NCBI GenBank assembly: GCA_024742455.1
Contig: JANSYL010000001.1
Span: 186,001-250,000 of the forward strand
Direction of reading: 5' to 3'
Length of the DNA stretch: 64,000 nucleotides
Source of the DNA: Paracoccaceae bacterium
GTDB taxonomy: Bacteria; Pseudomonadota; Alphaproteobacteria; Rhodobacterales; Rhodobacteraceae
Shown here: in pieces, positions 32,883 to 42,900 of the stretch
Numbering within the stretch: position 1 is the stretch's first letter
Layout of the letters: the number at the start of each line of letters is the position of its first letter
Program-made: the position numbers and the translations under genes
Notes under the pieces: model-generated
Database searches by the model: none
What the model saw: the letters and a program-made list of their open reading frames with translations, nothing else
Told to the model about the DNA's origin: nothing

Positions 32883-34016
32883 TTAATGCGGCTGCACCCC
32901 CGGCACGAACACGCCCGCATCGCGGTGCAGAAGCGACACGCCGTCCCGGAACACATGCACCTTTTCGGGGGCTGCGGTCAGCTTCACCTCCTGCCCGCGC
33001 AATCCCTTGTGGATGCCGGGCAGCTTGCCGATCACCGGGTCATGGCCGGGGGCCGATTTCCTGAAGTAAAGCAGCGTGACCTCACCCAGGGCCTCGGTGA
33101 TCTCGACCTCGCCGCGATAGGCGAACCTGTCATCTCCGGCCTCCACCATGTCTTCCGGGCGGATGCCGACCTTGACCTCGGCCCCCTTGTCCTCGGGCTT
33201 CGACGGGTAATGCGAGGTGATCGTGCCGCCGCCTTCGGGCAGTTCCAGCGTCGTCACCTTGCCCGTGCCCACGATCCTGCCCGCCAGAAGGTTCATCGCG
33301 GGCGAGCCGATGAATTGCGCCACGAAGGTCGAATTGGGCCGTTCGTAAAGCTCCAGCGGGCTGCCGACCTGCGCGATCCCGCCACCGGCCAGAACGACAA
33401 TCCGGCTGGCCAGCGTCATCGCCTCGACCTGGTCATGGGTGACGTAGATCATGGTGCTGTCGGGCATCTGTTCCTTCAGCTGCGCGATCTCGATCCTTGT
33501 GGCGACGCGCAGGGCGGCGTCGAGGTTCGACAGCGGTTCGTCGAAGAGATAGACCTTGGGGTCGCGCACGATCGACCGGCCGATCGCCACGCGCTGACGC
33601 TGCCCGCCCGACAGGGCCTTTGGCAGGCGGTCGAGGAAATTGGTCAGTTGCAGTTTCTCGGCCGCCGCGCGGACCTTTTCGTCGATCTCGGCGCGGCTGG
33701 CGCCGGCGATCTTCAGGGCGAAGGCCATGTTGTCGTAGACGGTCATGTGCGGGTAGAGCGCGTAGGACTGGAACACCATGGCGATGCCGCGTTCCGACGG
33801 CGGCACGTCATTGACCCTGACCCCGTCAATCTCAAGCGTGCCGCCGGTGATCTTTTCCAGCCCCGCCACCATCCGCAGCAAGGTCGACTTGCCGCAGCCC
33901 GAGGGGCCGACGAACACGATCAGTTCGCCGGTCTCGATCTCGAGATTGATGTCGCTGAGCACGGTCACCGTGCCGCCATAGGTCTTTTCGACATCGGTCA
34001 GTTTCAGGTTTGCCAT
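32883..34016 (-). CDS. aglK: Alpha-glucoside ABC transporter ATP-binding protein
   Basis: 377 aa MalK/UgpC-type ATPase. Walker [14 protein letters not shown], signature [14 protein letters not shown], Walker [13 protein letters not shown], and a C-terminal OB-like regulatory domain (about 240-377). Starts 32 bp after the alpha-glucosidase gene, the last gene of the agl cluster on this strand, so it most likely energises AglEFG rather than glycerol-phosphate uptake. Confidence 0.92.
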   Translation of the reverse strand: MANLKLTDVEKTYGGTVTVLSDINLEIETGELIVFVGPSGCGKSTLLRMVAGLEKITGGTLEIDGVRVNDVPPSERGIAMVFQSYALYPHMTVYDNMAFALKIAGASRAEIDEKVRAAAEKLQLTNFLDRLPKALSGGQRQRVAIGRSIVRDPKVYLFDEPLSNLDAALRVATRIEIAQLKEQMPDSTMIYVTHDQVEAMTLASRIVVLAGGGIAQVGSPLELYERPNSTFVAQFIGSPAMNLLAGRIVGTGKVTTLELPEGGGTITSHYPSKPEDKGAEVKVGIRPEDMVEAGDDRFAYRGEVEITEALGEVTLLYFRKSAPGHDPVIGKLPGIHKGLRGQEVKLTAAPEKVHVFRDGVSLLHRDAGVFVPGVQPH

Positions 34017-34048
34017 GTCGCGCCCCCTCCCCCGGGCCGCTGTGGCGG

Positions 34049-35701
34049 CTATTCGGCCGCCGCGAAATATGCCTGATAGGGTGGCAGGGTGAGGCCCGTC
34101 TCACCCACCACCGCCGTGAACGGCGCGCCCTTGTCCTGCCGCCACCGGCCTTCGGGCAGATCGACGGGCTGCGCCGTGTTGGTCAGGTTGAAGGCGCAGA
34201 ACAGCCGTTGGTCGCCTTCGGTCCGCACGAAGCTGACGGTGCCCTCGCCCGCGGTCAGATCGGACATCGCCCCCTTGATCAGCGCCCTGTAGCTTTGGCG
34301 GAACCGGATCATGTTCTTGTAGAAGATCATCGTGCTGTCGTCGGCCTGCGCCTGTTCGGCCACCGCGCGCGACAGGTGTTCGACGGCGACGGGCAGCCAC
34401 GGCTTGGCATCGGAAAACCCGCCATTGTGGTTGTCGGTCACCCAGGGCATCGGCGTGCGGCACCCGTCCCGGCCCTTGAAGCGCGGCCAGAAGCGGATGC
34501 CATAGGGGTCCTGCAGATCATCGAAGGCGACATAGGCCTCGGTCAGGCCCAGTTCCTCGCCCTGGTAGAGACAGACCGAGCCGCGCAGGGACAGCAGGAG
34601 CGCGGCGTAAAGCCGGCGCGCGTCCTCTCCGAGGTTCCAGCGTGAGGCATGGCGGACGACGTCATGGTTGGAAAACGCCCAACAGGCCCACCCGTCGCCG
34701 ATCCGGTCCTCGTAATTCTGCAACACGCCCACGACATGGTCCGGCGTCAGCGGCGTGGCGGCCAGAAACTCGAACGAATAGCACATATGCACCTTGTCAT
34801 CGCCCGAGGTGTATTGCGCCTGCAGGTCCATCCCGTATTGGGCATCGCCGACCTCGCCCACGGCGGTGGCGGCGGGGTATTCATCAAGCACGGCGCGCAA
34901 CCGGCGCAGAAAATCAAGGTTTTCAGGCTGGTTCTTGTCATAAAGGTGATCCTGCCAATTATAGGGGTTCACCTCGGGCGCGATGGTGGCGTTGCGTTCG
35001 GCTGGGTCGAGCGCGGGATTGTCGCGCAGGTCTGGGTCGTGGAAATAGAAATTGATCGTGTCGAGCCGGAACCCGTCGACACCACGATCCAGCCAGAACC
35101 GCGCGACCGAAAGCAATTCCTCCTGCACGTCCGCGTTGTGCAGGTTCAGGTCGGGCTGTTCGCGCAGGAAATTGTGCAGGTAATACTGCATCCGGTCGCC
35201 CGACCATTCCCAGGCCGATCCGCCGAAGATCGACAGCCAGTTGTTGGGCGGCGACCCGTCGGGTTTGGCGTCGGCCCAGACATACCAGTCGGATTTCGCG
35301 TTATCGCGGCTTGTCTGGCTTTCGTAGAACCACGGGTGCTGGCTGGAGGTGTGGCTGAGCACGAGGTCGATCAGAACCTTCAGCCCCAGGTCATGGGCGC
35401 GCTGGATCAGCGCGTCGAAATCGCCAAGCGACCCGAACATCGGGTCGACATCGCAGTAATCGCTGACGTCATAGCCGAAATCGAGCATGGGCGACCGGAA
35501 GAAGGGACTGATCCAGATCGCATCGACACCCAGTTCGGCGACATGCGGCAGGCGGTGGATGATGCCCGCCAGATCGCCGATCCCGTCATGGTTGGAATCC
35601 TGAAAACTGCGCGGGTAGATCTGGTAGATCACCGCGCCGCGCCACCAATCCCTGTCGGGGGCCACGATCTGTTCGCGGTTGAGGTCCTGCATCAGGTTCA
35701 T
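34049..35701 (-). CDS. aglA: Alpha-glucosidase, GH13
   Basis: 550 aa (beta/alpha)8 hydrolase of the oligo-1,6/alpha-glucosidase group. Conserved boxes: [24 protein letters not shown], nucleophile Asp in [13 protein letters not shown], acid Glu in [11 protein letters not shown], and SNHDVVRH. No signal peptide, so it hydrolyses imported alpha-glucosides such as maltose, sucrose or trehalose in the cytoplasm. It lies between aglG and aglK as in the rhizobial aglEFGAK locus, with a 15-bp gap to aglG. Confidence 0.94.
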   Translation of the reverse strand: MNLMQDLNREQIVAPDRDWWRGAVIYQIYPRSFQDSNHDGIGDLAGIIHRLPHVAELGVDAIWISPFFRSPMLDFGYDVSDYCDVDPMFGSLGDFDALIQRAHDLGLKVLIDLVLSHTSSQHPWFYESQTSRDNAKSDWYVWADAKPDGSPPNNWLSIFGGSAWEWSGDRMQYYLHNFLREQPDLNLHNADVQEELLSVARFWLDRGVDGFRLDTINFYFHDPDLRDNPALDPAERNATIAPEVNPYNWQDHLYDKNQPENLDFLRRLRAVLDEYPAATAVGEVGDAQYGMDLQAQYTSGDDKVHMCYSFEFLAATPLTPDHVVGVLQNYEDRIGDGWACWAFSNHDVVRHASRWNLGEDARRLYAALLLSLRGSVCLYQGEELGLTEAYVAFDDLQDPYGIRFWPRFKGRDGCRTPMPWVTDNHNGGFSDAKPWLPVAVEHLSRAVAEQAQADDSTMIFYKNMIRFRQSYRALIKGAMSDLTAGEGTVSFVRTEGDQRLFCAFNLTNTAQPVDLPEGRWRQDKGAPFTAVVGETGLTLPPYQAYFAAAE

Positions 35702-35716
35702 TGTCGGGTGTCTGCC

Positions 35717-36871
35717 TTATTTCACCGACCCGGCCAGCAGGCCGCGCACGAGGTAGCGTTGCATGGTGAAGAACACCAGAAGCGGCACCGCGATCGACAC
35801 GAAGGCCGCCGTGGCAAGGATTTCCCAGTTGCCGCCCCGCGTGCCGAGCAATTCGACGATCTGGCGGGTCATCACCGTGGTCTCGCCGGTGGCATCGATC
35901 AGGAACACCATGGCGACCAGCAGGTCGTTCCAGGTCCACAGGAACTGGAAGATCGCGAAACTGGCCAGCGCGGGAAAGCTGAGCGGCAGGATGATCCTGG
36001 TGAAGATCTGGAAATCGGTGGCGCCATCCACACGGGCGTTTTCGATGATGTCGCGCGGCAGACCGGCCATGTAATTGCGCAAGAGATATATCGCCAGCGG
36101 CATCCCGAACCCGGTATGGGCAAGCCAGACCCCCAGATACCCCTTGCCGATGCCGATGGCGTTATGCAGCGACAGAAGCGGGATCAGTGCCAGCTGCAGC
36201 GGCACCACCAGAAGGGCAACGATAAACGCGATCAGCAGGGCGCGGCCCGGAAACTCCATCCAGGCCAGCGCATAGGCCGCGAAAGCCGCGATCAGGATCG
36301 GGATGACGGTGGCGGGGATGGTGACGGTCAGCGTGCTCAGAAAGGCGCGCCCCATCCCGTCGCGCGCATCGCCCGAGAACAGGACATAGTCGTAATTGTC
36401 CAGCGTGAAATCGGGCGGCACGGTCGCGGTGACGAAGACGCGAGCGCCGCGATCGCCATCGAAGGCTTCCGTATTGGTCAGGCGGTAATCGCCATTGGTC
36501 GCCACCGTGATCTGGCCACCCCGGCGCAGTTCGGCGGTGTCGCCGGGGGCAAAGGCGCTGACCTCGCGGGCCGAGATACCGAAGGCGCTGATCTGGGTCG
36601 GGGTCTCGCCCGCGACCGCGAAAAGATTGCCCTCGATCACGAACACCCCACCCTCCTGCACCTGCGTCTCGGGCGGTGCGGTGCGCAGCGTCAGGTTCTG
36701 TTCGGCAGGAAACAGCGCCCGCCACCACCCCGAGGCCGAGATCTGTTCCACCGTCCGGAAAGACGATACCAAAAGCCCGAGCGTCGGGATCAGCCAGATG
36801 ATGACCAGCGCCGCGACCGACAGGTGCACGGCCCAGGTCAGCGAGGATTTCTTGCCGGCGATATTGTCCAT
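35717..36871 (-). CDS. aglG: Alpha-glucoside ABC transporter permease AglG
   Basis: 384 aa. The N-terminal helix (WAVHLSVAALVIIWLIPTLG) is followed by a periplasmic insertion of about 150 residues (to about 190), then the five helices of a MalG-type permease with the ATPase-docking loop ENARVDGATDFQIFTRIILP. The insertion is characteristic of AglG. Ends before aglA, starts 14 bp after aglF. Confidence 0.93.
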   Translation of the reverse strand: MDNIAGKKSSLTWAVHLSVAALVIIWLIPTLGLLVSSFRTVEQISASGWWRALFPAEQNLTLRTAPPETQVQEGGVFVIEGNLFAVAGETPTQISAFGISAREVSAFAPGDTAELRRGGQITVATNGDYRLTNTEAFDGDRGARVFVTATVPPDFTLDNYDYVLFSGDARDGMGRAFLSTLTVTIPATVIPILIAAFAAYALAWMEFPGRALLIAFIVALLVVPLQLALIPLLSLHNAIGIGKGYLGVWLAHTGFGMPLAIYLLRNYMAGLPRDIIENARVDGATDFQIFTRIILPLSFPALASFAIFQFLWTWNDLLVAMVFLIDATGETTVMTRQIVELLGTRGGNWEILATAAFVSIAVPLLVFFTMQRYLVRGLLAGSVK

Positions 36872-36884
36872 GTCCCCCGCCCCT

Positions 36885-37883
36885 TCAGCGCATTTCCCTG
36901 CGCACCTGGCGCACGTTCCAGATCAGGATCGGGGTGACCAGCACCATGATCACCATCGCCGCCGCCGACCCCACGCCCCAGTCATTGGCGCGGAACAGCT
37001 TGTCATACATGTAATTGGCCAGAACCTGCGTTTCCCATTGCCCGTTGGTCATGGCGAAGACGATGTCGAAGATTTTCAGCACCAGCAGCGTGATGGTCGT
37101 CCAGACCACGATGATCGTCGGGTAGATCTGCGGCACCTTGATGGAAAAGAAGATGCGCAAGGGTCCCGCCCCGTCGACGATGGCGGCCTCGATGGTTTCC
37201 TCGGGGATGCCGCGCAGGGCCGCGGACAGGATCACCATGGCGAACCCGGTCTGGATCCAGATCAGCACGATCATCAGAAAGAAATTGTTCCAGAACGGAA
37301 TGGTCAGCCAGGCCTGCGCATCCCCGCCGAGCGCGGTGACGATCGCATTCAGCAGGCCGATCTGGTCGGCCTCGTCGGGCCGGACATCATAGATCAGCCG
37401 CCAGATCACCGCCGCGCCCACGAAGGAAATCGCCATCGGCATGAAGATCAGCGATTTGGCGATATTGCCCCAGGCGATCCGGTCCGTCAGTTGCGCCGCC
37501 AGCAGGCCCAGCGCGGTCGAGGCGGCGGGCACGACGATCAGCCACAGGATGTTGTTGCGGATCGCCTCCCAGAATTTCGGCTCGGAGGCCATCTGCTGGT
37601 AATTGGCCAGCCCCACGAAAGCATCGCCCGCGTCCCGGTCGGTCAGCGACAGGCGCAGCGTCTCGACCACCGGATAGGCGAGATAAAGGCACAGCACGAA
37701 CAGCGCGGGAAACAGGAACACCCAGGGCCGGATCATGTTGGCGCGGTTGATGTTGCGCCCCGCATTGGGCCCGCGCGCCGGGAACAGCACCCGGTCGAGC
37801 GCCTGATTGGCAAAATAGAAATAGGCCACGCAGCCGCCCACACCGAGCGCGATGGTGATCAGACCCTGAAACGCCGGATGCAT
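36885..37883 (-). CDS. aglF: Alpha-glucoside ABC transporter permease AglF
   Basis: 332 aa MalF-type permease with about eight helices. The EAA docking loop is EETIEAAIVDGAGPLRIFF. First helices include GLITIALGVGGCVAYFYFAN and FLFPALFVLCLYLAYPVV. Partner of AglG; follows aglE by about 70 bp. Confidence 0.92.
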   Translation of the reverse strand: MHPAFQGLITIALGVGGCVAYFYFANQALDRVLFPARGPNAGRNINRANMIRPWVFLFPALFVLCLYLAYPVVETLRLSLTDRDAGDAFVGLANYQQMASEPKFWEAIRNNILWLIVVPAASTALGLLAAQLTDRIAWGNIAKSLIFMPMAISFVGAAVIWRLIYDVRPDEADQIGLLNAIVTALGGDAQAWLTIPFWNNFFLMIVLIWIQTGFAMVILSAALRGIPEETIEAAIVDGAGPLRIFFSIKVPQIYPTIIVVWTTITLLVLKIFDIVFAMTNGQWETQVLANYMYDKLFRANDWGVGSAAAMVIMVLVTPILIWNVRQVRREMR

Positions 37884-37955
37884 GGCGCGGCCCTCCTGCC
37901 GGGATAGGGAGAAAGGACGCGCCGCAGGGCTGGCCCGCGGCGCGTCCCGGTCAGA

Positions 37956-39302
37956 TCAGGGCCAGCTGGCCTGGATTTCCGAGGCCACGGTGGCCGCGTC
38001 CTTGGTGCCCGAAGAGAAATCCACCATGCCGGTCCAGAACGACCCGGCCCCGACTGCACCCGGCATCAGGTCGGAGGCGTCAAAGCGGAAGGTCGTGGCC
38101 GAGGTCAGGATTTCACCCAGGCCCCGCTGCGTGTCATTGGCATAGGCTTCGGGGTTGGCCGACAGAAGCGGGGTCAAAAACCCGTCCTGGGCCATCATCA
38201 CCTCATGGGCAAAGGGCGTCTGCAGGAAGGCGATGAAAGCCTCCGCAGCAGGGGTCGGGTTGGTGATCGCGAACAGCGTGCCCGCGCCCAGGACCGGGGT
38301 GCCCAGATCGCGCCCAGCATAGGCCGGGAAGTAGAAGAAATCGACATCCACGCCCAGTTCGGCATCCTCGGGGAAATAGGCCGGGATGAAGCTGGCCTGC
38401 CGGTGCATCATGCAGGATGGCGGGCTTTCGAACAGGCCCAGCGGGCTTTCGCGGAAATCGATGGTGGCGGTCGCGTTGGCGTCACCGGCGACGTAGTCGT
38501 CATTGCCGGTGAAGGACCCGTAAAGCTCGATCACCTCGACGACACGCGGATCGTCAAACGGCATGTCATTGGCGACCCACGCGTCATAGACCTCGGGCGG
38601 CTGGGTGCGCAGCATCAGGTCCTCGACCCAGTCGGTGGCGGGCCAGCCGGTGGCCCCGCCCGAGCCCAGACCGACGCAAAGCGGGGTTTCCCCGTCCTCG
38701 ACCATCTGGTCCATCAGGGCGGTGAACTCCTCCATCGTGGTCGGCACGTCATAGCCGAAATCCTCGAAGTTCTCGGGGATGTACCAGACCAGCGACTTGA
38801 CGTTCACGTTGAAGAAGAACCCGTAGAATTCATCCTGCCCGTCGGCATTGGCATAGGTGCCCAGATCGACCCAGGACTGGCCGGCGGCCATGTTCTCGCG
38901 TGTCCAGTCGGCAAGATCGGCGGGCAGCGGTTCGAGAAACCCGCGCGCCGCCAGATTGCGCGCCAGGCCCGGCTGCGGGAACACCGTCAGGTTCGGGGCG
39001 GACCCCGCCTCGGCATCGATGACGATCTGCTGTTCCAGCGAATCCGAGCCGACATAGGTGGCCCCGGCCCCGGTCGCGGCGTTGAAATAGGCGACGAGGT
39101 TTTCGAACGCCGCCGCCTCACCCGCGAGCCAGGGGCCGAAGATCGTCAGGTCCTCGCCCGACATGTCGGTTGCATCGGCAAAAGCCTGATAGCTGTCCCA
39201 GTTGAACGGGCCTTCGCCCACGGGAACCATCAGGTCCTGCGCCAATGCGCCCGATGCGGTGAAAGCCAGCGCGGCGGCGCCGACCATGAAGCTGCGTGTC
39301 AT
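37956..39302 (-). CDS. aglE: Alpha-glucoside-binding periplasmic protein
   Basis: 448 aa from ATG 39302, with a signal peptide MTRSFMVGAAALAFTASGALA and cleavage after ALA. Cluster 1 solute-binding protein: EDLTIFGPWLAGEAAAFENL, PNLTVFPQPGLARNL, and GWPATDWVEDLMLR. The open frame continues upstream but only this start gives a signal peptide. First gene of the aglEFGAK operon. A LacI-type palindrome sits 78 bp upstream of the start. Confidence 0.94.
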   Translation of the reverse strand: MTRSFMVGAAALAFTASGALAQDLMVPVGEGPFNWDSYQAFADATDMSGEDLTIFGPWLAGEAAAFENLVAYFNAATGAGATYVGSDSLEQQIVIDAEAGSAPNLTVFPQPGLARNLAARGFLEPLPADLADWTRENMAAGQSWVDLGTYANADGQDEFYGFFFNVNVKSLVWYIPENFEDFGYDVPTTMEEFTALMDQMVEDGETPLCVGLGSGGATGWPATDWVEDLMLRTQPPEVYDAWVANDMPFDDPRVVEVIELYGSFTGNDDYVAGDANATATIDFRESPLGLFESPPSCMMHRQASFIPAYFPEDAELGVDVDFFYFPAYAGRDLGTPVLGAGTLFAITNPTPAAEAFIAFLQTPFAHEVMMAQDGFLTPLLSANPEAYANDTQRGLGEILTSATTFRFDASDLMPGAVGAGSFWTGMVDFSSGTKDAATVASEIQASWP

Positions 39303-39379
39303 GGCGTCCTCCCAGTTGCCTGTGGCGCGCCTGCAGGGCGCGGCCATCCGAATGCGCCGCGGACGTGTTGATCGCGTCT

Positions 39380-39393
39380 TCAAAGCGCTTTGA
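39380..39393. promoter_or_regulatory. AglR operator of the agl operon
   Basis: TCAAAGCGCTTTGA, a perfect 14-bp palindrome centred on CG, the usual LacI-family layout. On the minus strand a TTGACA (39431-39426) lies 32 bp upstream with a weak -10 (GATGCT) after 17 bp, so the operator covers the early transcribed region, where a bound repressor would block aglEFGAK. Confidence 0.68.
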
Positions 39394-39503
39394 CTACGCG
39401 GCAGCATCGGCGCGCATGCCGGACCTGTCAATCCATCTTCGCCATGCCGTTGATCACAAACCAACTTTCTGCACCCGCAGCATGACGCACCACAGAACTG
39501 GCT

Positions 39504-39558
39504 TTGACAATTCCCGGCGCAGGTCGCTAGCCTAGGGACATCTTCACAGCGGTTTGGC
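39504..39558 (+). promoter_or_regulatory. aglR promoter with degenerate operator
   Basis: TTGACA (39504-39509), 18 bp, TAGCCT (39528-39533), start expected near 39540. Immediately downstream TTCACAGCGGTTTGGC (39543-39558) matches TTCAAAGCGCTTTGAC of the agl operator at 13 of 16 positions, suggesting weak autorepression by AglR. Confidence 0.5.
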
Positions 39559-39570
39559 GTGTAAAACCCG

Positions 39571-40590
39571 ATGAATCTCAAAGAACTGGCCGACAGTCTC
39601 GGCTTGTCCCCGACCACGGTCAGCCGCGCGTTGAACGGATACCCCGAGGTGGGCCAGACCACCCGCGCCCGTGTCATGGCCGCAGCCGAGGCCGCCGATT
39701 ACACGCCCAGTGCCCGGGCGCGCCATCTGGCAACGGGGCAGTCGATGGCCATCGGCCATGTCATTCCGTTGATCGGACGCTCCGAGATCGTGAACCCGAT
39801 CTTCGCCGATTTCCTTGCGGGCGCGGGCGAAGCCTATGCCGCGCAAGGCTACGAGATCTTGCTGTCGGTCGTCGGCGACGGCCAGAGCGCGGCGGCCTAC
39901 CGGCAGATGGTGCGGCGCGGATCGGTCGACGGGGTGATGGTGCAGGGCCCTGAAACCGAGGACCCGCGCATTGACGTTCTGAAAAGCCTCGGCATGCCCT
40001 TTATCGTTCACGGGCGCACCCGAACGCCCGAAGGGTACAGCTGGCTCGACATCGAAAACACCCGCGCCTATCGAAAGGCGACCGAGTTCCTGCTCGATCT
40101 GGGCCATCGCCGGATCGCGCTGATCAACGGGCAGGACAGGTTCGATTTCGCGCGCCGCCGCCGCGACGGGTATGAGGCGGCGCTGACGGATCGGGGCGTG
40201 CCGGTCGAGGGGCGGCTGATCTTTTCGGACGTCATGACAGAAGGCTACGGGTTCGACACCGCCGCGCGGCTTCTGGACGGGCCCGAGCCGCCGACGGCGA
40301 TGCTCGTGTCCTCGATGATTTCGGCCGTCGGCGTGCGGCGCGCCGCCGAGGCGCGGGGCCTGATGCTGGGCCGTGACCTGTCGGTGATCTGCCATGACGA
40401 CGAGTTGAGCTACCTGTCCAATCACGGGCCCGGCCTGACCTTCACCGCGACGCGGTCGTCGATCCGCGATGCCGGGCGGCGTGCGGCGGAAATGCTGATC
40501 ACGCTGATCCGCGACCCCGGGGCCGCCCCCCTGACCGAGCTGTGGGAGGTGGACCTGGTCCTGGGCGACACCACCGCGCCGCCGCGATGA
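39571..40590 (+). CDS. aglR: LacI-family repressor of the alpha-glucoside genes
   Basis: 339 aa. HTH and hinge: MNLKELADSLGLSPTTVSRA (1-20) then LNGYPEVGQTTRARV; periplasmic-binding-like effector domain from about 60 to the end. Divergent from aglE across a 268-bp region with two related palindromes and coupled by ATGA overlap to the beta-glucosidase gene. The inducer is expected to be an alpha-glucoside or glucose but cannot be read from the sequence. Confidence 0.9.
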   Translation: MNLKELADSLGLSPTTVSRALNGYPEVGQTTRARVMAAAEAADYTPSARARHLATGQSMAIGHVIPLIGRSEIVNPIFADFLAGAGEAYAAQGYEILLSVVGDGQSAAAYRQMVRRGSVDGVMVQGPETEDPRIDVLKSLGMPFIVHGRTRTPEGYSWLDIENTRAYRKATEFLLDLGHRRIALINGQDRFDFARRRRDGYEAALTDRGVPVEGRLIFSDVMTEGYGFDTAARLLDGPEPPTAMLVSSMISAVGVRRAAEARGLMLGRDLSVICHDDELSYLSNHGPGLTFTATRSSIRDAGRRAAEMLITLIRDPGAAPLTELWEVDLVLGDTTAPPR

Positions 40591-41936
40591 CCAGCATGCC
40601 CGCCCTGCCCCCGCGCAGCGCCTTTCCGCAAGGGTTCCTGTTCGGCACCGCCACCTCGGCCTACCAGATCGAGGGGCACCGGTTCGGCGGCGCGGGCCGC
40701 ACCCATTGGGACAGTTTCGCCGCCACCCCCGGCAATGTCGCGGGCGCCGAGGACGGGGCACTGGCCTGTGACCATTACCATCGCTGGGCGGAAGACCTGG
40801 ACCTGGTCGCGGCGCTGAATGCCGATGTCTACCGGTTCTCGACCTCCTGGGCGCGGGTGATGCCCGAAGGGACGGGGCCGGTGAACCCGCAAGGCCTGGA
40901 TTTCTATGACCGGCTGGTGGACGGGATGCTGGCGCGCGGCCTCAAACCGGCGGTCACGCTTTACCACTGGGAACTGCCGCAGGCGCTGGCCGACCGGGGC
41001 GGATGGCGCAATGCCGACATGCCGGACTGGTTCGCCGAGTTCACCCAGGCCGTGATGGCCCGGATCGGCGACCGGGTCTGGTCTGCAGCGCCCGTCAACG
41101 AACCCTGGTGCGTGGCCTGGCTCAGCCATTTCGAGGGGCACCACGCGCCCGGCCTGCGCGATATCCGTGCCGCCGCCCGGGCAATGCACCATGTTCTGCT
41201 GGCTCATGGCCGGTCGATCGGGGTCATGCGCGACCTCGGCATCAAAAACCTTGGCGCGGTGGTCAACCTTGAAGGCGCGACACCCGCCAGCGACACCGCC
41301 GAGGACCACGCCGCCGCAGACCGCCGCGACGCGATCTACAACAGGGCCTTTCTCGAGCCGCTGTTTCTGGGCCGCTATCCCGAGGCGCTGCTGGAAGGGA
41401 TCGCGTCGCACCTGCCGGATGGCTGGCAGGATGATTTCGACACGATCCGCGCGCCGGTCGACTGGATCGGGGTCAACTACTACACCCGCAGGCGCATCGC
41501 CGCCGCGCCGGGGGCCTGGCCCGGTTATGCCGAGGCGCCGCCGCGCGGGCCCTGCACCGGGATCGGGTGGGAGATACACCCCGAGGGTCTGACGGATTTC
41601 CTGCGCCGGGTGGCGCGCGATTACTCGGGCGATCTGCCGATCCTCGTGACCGAGAACGGGATGGCAGGCGACGGTCTGACCGACAGCGCGCGCATCACCT
41701 ATCTGGCAGCCCACCTGCAGGCACTGCGCACAGCCATCGCCGAGGGCGTTCCGGTCACGGGGTATTTCGTCTGGTCGCTGATGGACAACTACGAATGGGC
41801 CCTCGGCTATGCGGCCCGGTTCGGGCTGGTGCATGTCGATTTCGAAAGCCTGGCCCGCCATCCGAAAGCCTCCTATCAGGCGCTTGCGCGTGCCTGGGCG
41901 CGCGACGGCTTGGCAAACGGGCCGAAAGCGCCGTAA
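40587..41936 (+). CDS. Beta-glucosidase, GH1
   Basis: 449 aa from ATG 40587. Catalytic acid/base in APVNEPWCVAW and nucleophile in LVTENGMAGDG; entry GFLFGTATSAYQIEG and TLYHWELPQALADRGGW are typical. Cytoplasmic; cleaves beta-glucosides or cellobiose-like sugars. 4-bp overlap with aglR and 10-bp spacing to glk, so it forms aglR-bgl-glk. It broadens an alpha-glucoside locus to beta-linked sugars. Confidence 0.94.
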   Translation: MTSMPALPPRSAFPQGFLFGTATSAYQIEGHRFGGAGRTHWDSFAATPGNVAGAEDGALACDHYHRWAEDLDLVAALNADVYRFSTSWARVMPEGTGPVNPQGLDFYDRLVDGMLARGLKPAVTLYHWELPQALADRGGWRNADMPDWFAEFTQAVMARIGDRVWSAAPVNEPWCVAWLSHFEGHHAPGLRDIRAAARAMHHVLLAHGRSIGVMRDLGIKNLGAVVNLEGATPASDTAEDHAAADRRDAIYNRAFLEPLFLGRYPEALLEGIASHLPDGWQDDFDTIRAPVDWIGVNYYTRRRIAAAPGAWPGYAEAPPRGPCTGIGWEIHPEGLTDFLRRVARDYSGDLPILVTENGMAGDGLTDSARITYLAAHLQALRTAIAEGVPVTGYFVWSLMDNYEWALGYAARFGLVHVDFESLARHPKASYQALARAWARDGLANGPKAP

Positions 41937-41946
41937 GGGGCGCGCG

Positions 41947-42900
41947 ATGCCCTTCGAAGCCGCCCACACTCATACAAGCCTTGTCGCCGATATCGGCGGC
42001 ACCAATACCCGCGTGGCGCTGGCCCATGGCACCGAGGTCGCGCCCACCAGCCTGCGCCGGTTCCGCAATGCCGAGCATGGCGGGATCGCCGAGGTAATCG
42101 CGCGCTATCTCGATGACACGGGCACCGCAGCGGGCGATATCAGGGGCGTCTGCGCGGCCGCTGCCGGGCCGGTGCGCGACGGTGTGGCCGAGATGACCAA
42201 CCTGGGCTGGCGCATCGACCGCGATGAACTGGCGCGGGCGCTGACGGCCGACCGGGTCGCGGTGCTGAACGATCTGCAGGCGCAGGGGCATGCCATCGGG
42301 CATCTGCCCGGGGACGGGGTGATCACGGTGATCGACCGCACCGCGCCCTCGCCCCATGCCGCGAAACTGGTGGTGGGGATCGGAACGGGGTTCAACGCGG
42401 CCCCGGTTTTCGACACCGCGGCTGGCCGCTTCGTGCCGCCGTCGGAGGCCGGGCATGTCAGCCTGCCATGGGGGGGCGACGCGCGTCTGGCGCAGGCGAT
42501 GGAAAAGACCTTCGGCACAGCCTCGATCGAAGAGGCGGTCTCGGGCCGGGGCATCGCCTTCGTCGACAGGGTCCTGCACGGGCAGGCGCGTGAGACGCCC
42601 GAGATCATGACCGCGCTCGAGGCGGGTGAGGCGCAGGCGGCGGAAACGGTCGCGGTCGTCGTGCGCCTGCTCGGGCAGGTGGTGGGTGATCTTGCGCTGA
42701 CGCATCTGCCCTTCGGCGGCATTTACCTGACCGGCGGGGTGGCACGGGCGTTGCAGCCGTATCTGGACCGGTTCGGCTTTGCCGGGGCGATGCGGGCCAA
42801 GGGCCGGTTTGCAGGCTTCATGGACCAATTCGGCGTCGCGGTGGTGGTCGATGATTACGCCGCGCTCACCGGCTGCGCGGTACATCTGGCGCGGTCGTAG
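41947..42900 (+). CDS. glk: Glucokinase
   Basis: 317 aa ASKHA-fold Glk of the proteobacterial type. ATP site VADIGGTNTRVALAHG, VLNDLQAQGHAIG, KLVVGIGTGFNAAP, PSEAGHVSLPW and GIYLTGGVARAL. Makes glucose-6-phosphate from the glucose liberated by AglA and GH1, feeding zwf. Its stop is directly followed by a strong hairpin, which is part of a REP-like repeat. Confidence 0.93.
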   Translation: MPFEAAHTHTSLVADIGGTNTRVALAHGTEVAPTSLRRFRNAEHGGIAEVIARYLDDTGTAAGDIRGVCAAAAGPVRDGVAEMTNLGWRIDRDELARALTADRVAVLNDLQAQGHAIGHLPGDGVITVIDRTAPSPHAAKLVVGIGTGFNAAPVFDTAAGRFVPPSEAGHVSLPWGGDARLAQAMEKTFGTASIEEAVSGRGIAFVDRVLHGQARETPEIMTALEAGEAQAAETVAVVVRLLGQVVGDLALTHLPFGGIYLTGGVARALQPYLDRFGFAGAMRAKGRFAGFMDQFGVAVVVDDYAALTGCAVHLARS

